Assembly (NCBI GenBank): GCA_003447595.1
Contig: DLYT01000116.1
Coordinates: 6,317-16,921 of the forward strand
DNA: 10,605 nucleotides
DNA from: Porphyromonadaceae bacterium
GTDB lineage: Bacteria; Bacteroidota; Bacteroidia; Bacteroidales; CAMTPD01
Reading direction: 5' to 3'
Shown: positions 1 through 6,573 of the stretch, in pieces
Layout of the letters: the number at the start of each line of letters is the position of its first letter
Numbering within the stretch: the stretch's first letter is position 1
Program-made: the position numbers and the translations under genes
The notes under the pieces: generated by a model
What the model was told of the DNA's origin: nothing
Databases searched by the model: none
Seen by the model: the letters and a program-made list of their open reading frames with translations, nothing else

Positions 1-231
1 CAAAGAGCAGGCGCACTTCGTGAATTTTTGGAAAAGGTTCTAGGACCGAATGATGATATTGCTCATTTTGAATACAAGCGCAAAACATACGGAGAAAAAG
101 GGCCGGCACTTATCGGTATTGAACTTTGTAATCAAAAAGATCTTCAACCATTAATTGAACGCATGAAAGAGCAAGGAATCACCTTCGAATATTTGAATGA
201 CCGTCCTGATTTCTTTCAGTTTCTGGTATAG
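1..231 (+). CDS. ilvA: Threonine dehydratase (threonine ammonia-lyase), C-terminal 76 residues, 5' truncated
   Basis: The reading frame is open from base 1 and ends at TAG 229-231. The 76 residues begin QRAGALREFLEKVLGPNDDI and end with EYLNDRPDFFQFLV. These are the marks of the C-terminal ACT-like regulatory domain of the short IlvA type (THD1-like) common in Bacteroidetes and Firmicutes. The full enzyme is cytoplasmic and PLP-dependent. It deaminates threonine to 2-oxobutanoate, the first committed step of isoleucine synthesis, and this domain normally carries the allosteric site. The catalytic domain lies upstream of the window, so PLP residues cannot be checked. The next gene, guaA, has its own promoter 80 bases downstream, so I do not infer an operon with it. 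No isoleucine operon gene follows. Identification rests on recognised family motifs, not a search. Confidence 0.88.
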   Translation, partial: QRAGALREFLEKVLGPNDDIAHFEYKRKTYGEKGPALIGIELCNQKDLQPLIERMKEQGITFEYLNDRPDFFQFLV

Positions 232-280
232 TATAACATTGTTTAGTCATAATTGAAGGTTCATTCACAAAAGCACTTTA

Positions 281-300
281 TCCACCTGCAAAGAAGTGGA
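281..300. repeat. Inverted repeat TCCAC-N10-GTGGA between ilvA and guaA
   Basis: TCCAC (281-285) and GTGGA (296-300) are perfect complements separated by 10 nt. A few further A/T pairs are possible outside them, past one mismatch. The repeat lies 10 nt upstream of the guaA -7 element, across the place where a -33 element would be expected. It could be an operator for guaA or a weak hairpin ending the ilvA transcript. No proper T-tract follows, so a terminator is less likely. A short repeat like this may also be chance. Confidence 0.3.
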
Positions 301-310
301 AAATTATTTG

Positions 311-318
311 TATCTTTG
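311..318 (+). promoter_or_regulatory. Bacteroidetes-type -7 promoter element of guaA
   Basis: TATCTTTG matches the phylum's TAnnTTTG consensus exactly. It lies 25 nt upstream of the guaA ATG, which predicts a transcript leader of roughly 20 nt. No convincing TTTG-like -33 element sits 19-21 nt upstream; an inverted repeat occupies that area. The short leader leaves no space for a purine riboswitch. Confidence 0.65.
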
Positions 319-343
319 CATACAGAATTAAACGTTACATTTC

Positions 344-1864
344 ATGCACGAGAAAATTATTATCCTTGATTTCGGCTCACAAACTACTCAACTTATTGGT
401 AGAAGAGTCAGAGAGATGAATACTTATTGCGAAATTCTTCCTTACAATAAGTTTCCTGAAGATACTACTGGTATCAAGGGGGTAATCCTTTCGGGAAGCC
501 CTTACTCTGTGTACGACGAAAGTGCTTTTAAAGCAGATCTTTCTCAAATCAGAAACAAATTCCCTTTGTTAGGTATTTGTTACGGTGCTCAATTCCTTGC
601 TTACACATCAGGTGGTAATGTTGAATCGAGCAATTCGAGAGAATATGGTAGAGCAAATCTATCGTTTGTAAACAGCCAAAACCCTCTTCTTAACGGAATC
701 GAGGAAGGTTCTCAAGTATGGATGTCGCATGGTGACACAATCACTGTATTACCATCTAACTTTGAAATTATCGCTAGCACAAATGATGTAAAGGCTGCTG
801 CTTATCAGGTAGAAGGTGAACAAACTTGGGGTGTTCAATTCCACCCGGAAGTATTCCACTCAACAGACGGAACACAAATGCTTGGAAACTTCCTTGACAT
901 TTGCGGAATGAAACGTGATTGGACTCCTGCTTCATTTATCGACGAAACAGTACAACTACTTAAGAACCAACTAGGAGATGACAAAGTAATCCTAGGCCTT
1001 TCTGGTGGTGTTGACTCTTCAGTTACTGCTGTATTGCTTCATAAAGCTATCGGTAAAAATCTTACTTGTATTTTCGTAGACCATGGTTTATTGAGAAAAG
1101 ACGAGTTCGAAAACGTATTAAACGATTACGCTCACCTTGGTCTTAACGTTATTGGCGTTAATGCAAAAGAGCGTTTCTATAAAGAACTTGAAGGAGTTAA
1201 AGATCCTGAGCAAAAACGTAAGATTATTGGTAAAGGATTTATCGATGTATTCGACGAAGAAGCGAAAAAGATCGACGGTGCAAGATGGTTAGGTCAAGGC
1301 ACAATCTATCCTGACATCATTGAATCACTTTCTATTACAGGTACTGTTATCAAGTCTCACCATAACGTAGGTGGTCTTCCAGATTTCATGAAATTGAAAC
1401 TTGTAGAACCTCTTCGTCTTCTTTTCAAAGATGAAGTACGTCGCGTAGGTCGTGAACTTGGAATGATGCCTCATTTGATTGATCGTCATCCTTTCCCTGG
1501 TCCAGGTCTTGGTATCCGTATCCTAGGTGATGTTACAGAAGAAAAAGTACGCATCCTTCAAGAGGCTGATGATATTTATATCCGTGGTCTTCGCGAATGG
1601 GGTCTTTATGACCAAGTATGGCAAGCTGGAACAATCCTTCTTCCTGTAAAATCTGTAGGTGTAATGGGTGATGAGCGTACATATGAAAATACAGTTGCTC
1701 TTCGTGCGGTTACTTCAACAGATGCTATGACAGCAGACTGGGCTCACCTTCCTTATGAGTTCCTTGCTAAAATTTCGAACGAAATCATCAATAAAGTACG
1801 TGGTGTAAACCGTGTAGTATATGATATCAGCTCGAAACCACCTGCAACTATCGAGTGGGAATAA
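344..1864 (+). CDS. guaA: GMP synthase, glutamine-hydrolysing
   Basis: This cytoplasmic enzyme converts XMP, ATP and glutamine to GMP, the last step of de novo guanine nucleotide synthesis. It has 506 residues, a normal full length. Residues 1-190 form a class I glutamine amidotransferase domain, with nucleophile Cys79 in GICYGAQ and the His167/Glu169 pair in QFHPEVF. Residues about 200-390 form the ATP pyrophosphatase domain with the P-loop SGGVDSS (220-226). The C-terminal dimerisation domain contains RHPFPGPGLGIRI (381-393) and ends in the typical KPPATIEWE. All catalytic motifs are intact. The ATG at 344 starts directly on the family N-terminus (MHEKIIILDFGSQ). It is transcribed alone, from a -7 element 25 nt upstream to a hairpin terminator at 1887-1920. 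Frequent CTT, CGT and GGT codons suggest strong expression. Confidence 0.98.
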   Translation: MHEKIIILDFGSQTTQLIGRRVREMNTYCEILPYNKFPEDTTGIKGVILSGSPYSVYDESAFKADLSQIRNKFPLLGICYGAQFLAYTSGGNVESSNSREYGRANLSFVNSQNPLLNGIEEGSQVWMSHGDTITVLPSNFEIIASTNDVKAAAYQVEGEQTWGVQFHPEVFHSTDGTQMLGNFLDICGMKRDWTPASFIDETVQLLKNQLGDDKVILGLSGGVDSSVTAVLLHKAIGKNLTCIFVDHGLLRKDEFENVLNDYAHLGLNVIGVNAKERFYKELEGVKDPEQKRKIIGKGFIDVFDEEAKKIDGARWLGQGTIYPDIIESLSITGTVIKSHHNVGGLPDFMKLKLVEPLRLLFKDEVRRVGRELGMMPHLIDRHPFPGPGLGIRILGDVTEEKVRILQEADDIYIRGLREWGLYDQVWQAGTILLPVKSVGVMGDERTYENTVALRAVTSTDAMTADWAHLPYEFLAKISNEIINKVRGVNRVVYDISSKPPATIEWE

Positions 1865-1886
1865 TCAAACTCATATAAGAATAAAG

Positions 1887-1920
1887 AAAAGGCAGATCGA
1901 TTTTCGATTCTGCCTTTTTT
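1887..1920 (+). terminator. Intrinsic terminator after guaA
   Basis: GGCAG-ATCGA (1891-1900) pairs with TCGAT-CTGCC (ending at 1914), with one bulged T and a loop of three T. A run of six T (1915-1920) follows. The A-run at 1887-1890 extends the stem and could let it work weakly in reverse. It lies 23 nt after the guaA stop codon. Confidence 0.9.
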
Positions 1921-1943
1921 AAATCATTAAATACTGGTTCAAT

Positions 1944-2111
1944 ATGAACAAAGAGAAACGAAAAGAAGCTATGCGTGCAGGTTTGACTTTTACAGAGGCT
2001 CGTACCAATAAGCGCTTATTAGAGTCGGCTCGCATGAAAAAAAACGAGATTGTAGAAAATCCGAAAGCGAAAGAGCTTCGTCATGGAAGACGTGGTACTC
2101 CGAAAAAGTAA
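1944..2111 (+). CDS. Small, strongly basic protein of unknown function (55 aa)
   Basis: The ORF runs from ATG 1944 to TAA 2109-2111. The product starts MNKEKRKEAMRAGLTFTEAR and ends ELRHGRRGTPKK. It has 18 Lys/Arg against 7 Glu and no Asp or Cys, so it is very basic. It has no membrane segment or signal peptide, and the first 38 residues look helical and amphipathic. This composition suggests RNA, ribosome or nucleoid binding, but I recognise no family and assign no function. Support for a real gene is its position between two intrinsic terminators, codon use like guaA (CGT, CTT), and a stop just before the second hairpin. The ATG is only 23 nt after the guaA terminator T-tract, and I see no -7 element there. 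Expression may therefore depend on read-through of that terminator. No Shine-Dalgarno sequence is seen. Confidence 0.7.
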   Translation: MNKEKRKEAMRAGLTFTEARTNKRLLESARMKKNEIVENPKAKELRHGRRGTPKK

Positions 2112-2139
2112 ACCAGACATATTATCGACAAATTATTTT

Positions 2140-2180
2140 ACAGTGATTTAATCCATAAGGGATCATTTCACTGTTTTTTT
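2140..2180 (+). terminator. Intrinsic terminator after the small basic gene
   Basis: ACAGTGA (2140-2146) pairs perfectly with TCACTGT (2168-2174). An inner helix ATCC (2151-2154) with GGAT (2160-2163) lies beyond a 4x4 internal loop. The 3' arm runs straight into a seven-T tract (2174-2180). It isolates the housekeeping region from the export operon. Confidence 0.85.
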
Positions 2181-2233
2181 ATGCCTACTTATTAACAAAT
2201 TCAATCTACTCACTGCTAAAAATCACACAAATA

Positions 2234-2246
2234 CGTATTTAATACG
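2234..2246. promoter_or_regulatory. Perfect inverted repeat CGTATT-T-AATACG, candidate operator of the export operon
   Basis: CGTATT (2234-2239) and AATACG (2241-2246) are exact reverse complements around a single central T. The repeat ends 10 nt upstream of the -7 element at 2257-2264, so it covers or abuts the -33 region. A dimeric repressor bound here would block RNA polymerase. TetR- and MarR-family repressors often control efflux operons this way, but no regulator gene is present in the window. I infer the function from position and symmetry alone. Confidence 0.45.
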
Positions 2247-2256
2247 AAAAACTAAT

Positions 2257-2264
2257 TACATTTG
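2257..2264 (+). promoter_or_regulatory. Bacteroidetes-type -7 promoter element of the ABC/RND operon
   Basis: TACATTTG is an exact match to TAnnTTTG. It predicts a transcript start near 2270 and a leader of about 30 nt before the GTG at 2302. It follows the terminator at 2140-2180 and is the only good -7 element I found ahead of the five export genes. The -33 position is poor and is occupied by an inverted repeat. Confidence 0.65.
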
Positions 2265-2301
2265 TCAAAACATGTATCTGTTAACCAAAGAATAAAACAC
2301 A

Positions 2302-3195
2302 GTGAGCATAATAATTAAAAACCTAAATAAAATATACCCCAACGGACACCATGCGTTGAAAAACATAAATCTGACTATTCCCCCAGGCATGTTCGGATTA
2401 CTTGGACCTAACGGTGCAGGAAAATCAACATTAATGCGTATTCTTGTTGCACAAATGGAAGCAACTTCCGGTAGCATTGAAATGTTTGGCTACGATATGA
2501 ATAAGCAGCGCAAAGAAGTGCGAAAAATACTAGGATATCTTCCTCAAGACTTTCGATTCTTTGCGCAATATAAAACATGGGAGTTTCTAGATTATGCAGC
2601 AAGACTATCGGGATTTACACAGAGTAAACAACGCAAAGAGGCTGTAGACAAAATGTTAGAATCAGTCGGGCTGTATGATGTAAGAAACAGATATGCGAAT
2701 CGACTTTCTGGTGGTATGAAAAGACGACTTGGTATCGCCCAAGCACTCATACATGATCCGAAAGTTATCATTGTAGATGAACCCACTACAGGTTTAGACC
2801 CTGAAGAACGTATACGTTTTAGAAACTTGCTCTCAAAAGTTAGCGGTCAAGATACAACTATCATTTTATCCACCCATATTGTTGGGGATATATCAAGTAC
2901 ATGTAACCACATGGCACTTCTTAATAAAGGAGAAGTTTCTTTCAATGGTAGTCCGCAAGACATGCTCGAGAATGCGAACGGAAAAGTATGGCGGGTCGTT
3001 GTAAAGGACAAAGACTTTAATACAATCACAAACAAATATCCTGTTATTTCCACAATTCCGAATGACGATGAGTGGGAACTTCAGATCGTTGCCGATAGCA
3101 TCGAAGGATACGACGCAGAACCCTATCCTCCAAATCTCGAACATGCTTATGTATACTTTATGGAAAATAAGCTAGACCTGTGGACCAATGATTGA
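2302..3195 (+). CDS. ABC transporter ATP-binding protein (ABC-2 exporter type)
   Basis: This cytoplasmic ATPase of 297 residues should power the permease encoded 31 nt downstream. All nucleotide-binding motifs are intact: Walker A GPNGAGKST (35-43), Q-loop Gln82, signature LSGGMKRR (135-142), Walker B VIIVDE (155-160), D-loop GLDP (164-167) and switch His192. The style (GMFGLLGPNGAGKST, ILGYLPQDF) is that of exporter ATPases of the CcmA/DRA family paired with ABC-2 permeases. After the ATPase core, residues about 225-297 form an extra C-terminal domain of unknown role. The start must be the GTG at 2302. An in-frame stop lies at 2293-2295, and the next ATG (Met30) would remove the strand before Walker A. 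It is the first gene of the operon, just behind the promoter. The substrate cannot be read from this protein. Confidence 0.93.
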   Translation: MSIIIKNLNKIYPNGHHALKNINLTIPPGMFGLLGPNGAGKSTLMRILVAQMEATSGSIEMFGYDMNKQRKEVRKILGYLPQDFRFFAQYKTWEFLDYAARLSGFTQSKQRKEAVDKMLESVGLYDVRNRYANRLSGGMKRRLGIAQALIHDPKVIIVDEPTTGLDPEERIRFRNLLSKVSGQDTTIILSTHIVGDISSTCNHMALLNKGEVSFNGSPQDMLENANGKVWRVVVKDKDFNTITNKYPVISTIPNDDEWELQIVADSIEGYDAEPYPPNLEHAYVYFMENKLDLWTND

Positions 3196-3226
3196 CAAAC
3201 CATAAAACAAACTATATTAAAATACC

Positions 3227-6200
3227 ATGCCATTCTTTTCCAACATACACACAGTTGCAAAATATGAAAGCAAACTTCTCTTACGAGGTTGGTTTTTCAG
3301 AATATTTGCAGCACTTGCTATTCTATTTATCGGATTGATTAATTTCGGAATCGTAGCACAATCAAAAGCCTGGATCATCATTTCAATACCATCCAATATA
3401 CCATATATAAGCTTATTATTCTTCAATATGTTTCAGGCAATTATTGCGGTATTCTTATCTTCTGATTTTCTAAAACGAGACAAAAAATTAGATACATCAG
3501 AAGTTTTTTATGTAAGACCGCTGAGTAACGCCGAATATGTATTAGGGAAAACTTGGGGCAACATGAAGCTTTTTCTCGGCCTCAATCTTGTTATATTAGT
3601 AGAAACTGCAATAATAACGCTTACATCCGGTGCTGCAAGCATTGATTTTAGAGCATATCTAATCTACTTCTTCCTCATATCAATCCCAACATTAGTATAT
3701 ATAATGGGATTATCATTTGCATTGATGCTTATTGTCAAGAATCAAGCAATAACGTTTGTTGTATTACTCGGTTATATCTGCATATCAACCTTCTACATTC
3801 AAGAAAAATTCTACTATCTTTTCGATTATATGGGGTATGCATTACCTCTGATGAAGTCGAGTATAATAGGCTTTTCCAATCTATACGAGATCTACACACT
3901 TCGTTTCATTTACCTTTTCTTGGGAATTGGTTTTATTACACTTACTATTAGATTATATGGACGGCTACCCAATTCGAAGCAAAAGGCAAATATCTGGTCA
4001 ATCATCTCTGGAGCTTTCATAACAGCAGGCTTGTTTTGTGCGTATACACATGTAACTCAATTCAATATTAAATCTCAAAATCGACTCGATTATTTAGCGC
4101 TTAATAATGCATATATTAATTCTCCGGAAATTCAGGTTGACAGTTTTGACATCAAACTCAAACAATTACCAGATCAAATAAAAGCGAGTGTTACAATCAG
4201 CGGACACACTGAAGTCAAAGCTGACTCTTTTGTATTCTCTCTAAATCCTGCTTTAAGTTTGGAATCAATAACTGATGCAAACAATGAGCAGCTCAACTAT
4301 GAAAGAAAGAAACAAATCGTCATTGTAAAACTCAATCATGCACTTGAAAACAACGCTCCTGTTGAATGGACATTTAATTACTCCGGCTCAATTGATCAAA
4401 CGATATGTTACCTTGATATTGAAAAAGAAGAGCTAGAGAAAACTGTATCAATGGACTTCGTCAATCTTGATAAACAATACGCATTTATCGATGACAATTA
4501 CCTTCTACTTACACCCGAATCATATTGGTATCCTAGATCAGGCACCGGGTATAGTACGGAAGGAACTAACTGGATGCGCTCTGTTTTCAGTCAATTTAAA
4601 ACAGAAATAGAAGCGCTACCTAATTTATATGCAATCACACAAGGAGACTCTATCTCTTTTTCAAACAATAAGTTCATCTACAAAACAGATGAGCCCATCA
4701 CTAATTTATCAGTTACAATAGGAGATTATCAAAAAAGAACAACCAAGATTGACAATATAGATTTCTCTTTATACACTTTCAAGGGGCATGATAAGTTTAC
4801 AAGTGTAACTGATTCTATCTCTGATACAATTCCGTCACTCATCAAAGAACAAAAAAATAGAATAGAAGCATCATACAAGCTATCCTATCCTTTCCATCGC
4901 TTTTCTTTGGTTGAAGTACCCGCTCAATTCTACACTTATCCCCGCACATATAGCAGTGTGCAAGACTGCATGCAACCGGAGATCGTATTTATTGAAGAAA
5001 TGGGATTCTCTCAATATAGCATGAACATAGAAGGTATGTTTGAAAACAACAAGCGTTGGCAACAATGGAGTAATCAAAAACAAACAGATAACGAATTAAG
5101 AGTACAGTCTCTACTTCAATTCTTCTGGCTTTTTGATAGTCCATCAGCTAAATTCGATTGGAATTATACCGGCCGAGGTAAAATGGATGTAAAATCAAAT
5201 GAAAACAAATACTACATTTATCCTCAACTGTTCAATTTCAAATTCAATTTTGTTTCAGATGATTGGAATATCGTTAATAGACTCATAGAAAGTTATCTTC
5301 TTGAGAACAACAATAATCAATGGCTACGACAATTTAACGGAATCAGTGAAGAAGAAGAAACCAATATACTCTTCCAATCCGAATCCCTTCGCGATATATT
5401 AAGCAGTTCTGCATCTCCGAACCTTATGCGTAAAGCAATCAAGTTAAAATCGCAAGAATTGTTCTCCTTGTGCGAGAAAGCCATGACACGAAAATCGTTT
5501 CGAGACTCATTATACACCTACTTGGAAAGAAATAAACTTCGAAATATCCCTTTTACCGAATTTTTAGACTCAATACAACAAAAAGCAAACTGCGACTTAA
5601 TCGGATACTTGCCCGAATGGGGAGATTCTATTCGCTATGGAGAATTTGTTTTTCCTCAGCCTCAAACCGTACAGGTACGTAATGATGAAACCGATGTGTA
5701 TGAGCACACCATACAAATTGAAAACAGATCACCCTATCATGCTTGGGCGCAGTTAACGATTGGACTTAGCAATACAGAGCCCAAAATAGAGATTTTAGAA
5801 TTCAACCCACATGAGACAAAAGAGTGTATTCTTCAAACAGAATCTGCTCCCAACAAATATACTCTTAATACATTTATCTCAAAAAACATCCCTCTTGAGA
5901 TCGCTCATAAAGTAGGACGAATTCCGCGTGAAAAAAGGATAGCAAAAGAAGAAGGACAAAGATCAATCAATTCGATTACAATTATCAATGAAAATGAAAT
6001 CATTATTGATAACGAAGATCCAACGCTATTCACGACCTCCGAGACCGAACCGGTTGGTTTAATGGCTCAGTGGCTTGAACAAAAGCAAACAAGTAAATCT
6101 AAGTATTCCGGATTTTCTTTTTGGAATGCCCCCAAAGAGTGGATTGTAACCACCGGTCCTCAGTATTATGGAACTACGCAGATGTCGGCGCATGCTGTCA

Positions 6201-6514
6201 AATCAGGCAAAGGCAATGTATATGCTGAATGGAAGGCACCCATACCAGAACACGGAACGTATGATATCTACTACTACGTATCAAAAACCGAAGATATCAA
6301 TTGGAACAGACACGTAAAGGCTGAGTATCATTTCTCAATAGATGGAAGTGATAAAATAGAAGATGCCTACCTTGATATCCGACGAGCAAAAGACGGCTGG
6401 GAAAGCCTTGGCCCCTATTATATAGAAAAAGACACCGCAGTAATAAGACTTTACAATGATTATGCATTAAGAGCCATCACAGCCGATGCCGTAAAACTTG
6501 TAAAGCGTTACTAA
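3227..6514 (+). CDS. ABC-2-type permease with large periplasmic M1-peptidase-like region and golvesin-like C-terminus
   Basis: This is an inner-membrane partner of the preceding ATPase, with 1095 residues. I see seven hydrophobic segments near 22-45, 51-80, 112-133, 143-170, 172-190, 225-243 and 256-275. The positive loops (SDFLKRDKKL after segment 2, GRLPNSKQK after segment 6) place the N-terminus in the cytoplasm and residues about 277-1095 in the periplasm. Residues about 280-900 resemble the M1-aminopeptidase-like module fused to some Bacteroidetes ABC permeases: beta-rich first part, then FSLVEVPAQFYTYPR (559-573), then a helical region. No HEXXH zinc motif occurs anywhere, so peptidase activity is unlikely. 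Residues about 957-1095 (GFSFWNAPKEW to the end) look like a golvesin/Xly CBM-like domain with GTYDIYYYVS and a DAVKLV ending. It has only one ABC-2 half, so a homodimer is likely. The substrate is unknown. The membrane part is firm, the M1 relationship tentative. Confidence 0.85.
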   Translation: MPFFSNIHTVAKYESKLLLRGWFFRIFAALAILFIGLINFGIVAQSKAWIIISIPSNIPYISLLFFNMFQAIIAVFLSSDFLKRDKKLDTSEVFYVRPLSNAEYVLGKTWGNMKLFLGLNLVILVETAIITLTSGAASIDFRAYLIYFFLISIPTLVYIMGLSFALMLIVKNQAITFVVLLGYICISTFYIQEKFYYLFDYMGYALPLMKSSIIGFSNLYEIYTLRFIYLFLGIGFITLTIRLYGRLPNSKQKANIWSIISGAFITAGLFCAYTHVTQFNIKSQNRLDYLALNNAYINSPEIQVDSFDIKLKQLPDQIKASVTISGHTEVKADSFVFSLNPALSLESITDANNEQLNYERKKQIVIVKLNHALENNAPVEWTFNYSGSIDQTICYLDIEKEELEKTVSMDFVNLDKQYAFIDDNYLLLTPESYWYPRSGTGYSTEGTNWMRSVFSQFKTEIEALPNLYAITQGDSISFSNNKFIYKTDEPITNLSVTIGDYQKRTTKIDNIDFSLYTFKGHDKFTSVTDSISDTIPSLIKEQKNRIEASYKLSYPFHRFSLVEVPAQFYTYPRTYSSVQDCMQPEIVFIEEMGFSQYSMNIEGMFENNKRWQQWSNQKQTDNELRVQSLLQFFWLFDSPSAKFDWNYTGRGKMDVKSNENKYYIYPQLFNFKFNFVSDDWNIVNRLIESYLLENNNNQWLRQFNGISEEEETNILFQSESLRDILSSSASPNLMRKAIKLKSQELFSLCEKAMTRKSFRDSLYTYLERNKLRNIPFTEFLDSIQQKANCDLIGYLPEWGDSIRYGEFVFPQPQTVQVRNDETDVYEHTIQIENRSPYHAWAQLTIGLSNTEPKIEILEFNPHETKECILQTESAPNKYTLNTFISKNIPLEIAHKVGRIPREKRIAKEEGQRSINSITIINENEIIIDNEDPTLFTTSETEPVGLMAQWLEQKQTSKSKYSGFSFWNAPKEWIVTTGPQYYGTTQMSAHAVKSGKGNVYAEWKAPIPEHGTYDIYYYVSKTEDINWNRHVKAEYHFSIDGSDKIEDAYLDIRRAKDGWESLGPYYIEKDTAVIRLYNDYALRAITADAVKLVKRY

Positions 6515-6573
6515 CGCTCAATCTTTTACTACAAATAAAACACGTATATAAACTAAAAAGATAACCTATCTCG

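Noticed and set aside
232..343. Possible purine riboswitch ahead of guaA
   Set aside because: The gap is 112 nt and the -7 element leaves a leader of about 20 nt, too short for an aptamer. No purine-aptamer core is visible.
2265..3144. Several overlapping minus-strand ORFs opposite the ABC ATPase
   Set aside because: They are antisense shadows of an intact ATPase gene with all motifs present. They overlap each other in different frames and resemble nothing known.
5810..5824. HETKE in the permease as a possible zinc-binding HEXXH motif
   Set aside because: The fifth residue is Glu, not His, and it lies in the beta-rich part after the M1-like helical region. It is not a metallopeptidase site.
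6515..6573. Separate promoter or terminator between the permease and TolC genes
   Set aside because: No TAnnTTTG element and no hairpin with a T-tract are visible in these 59 nt, so read-through is the simpler reading.
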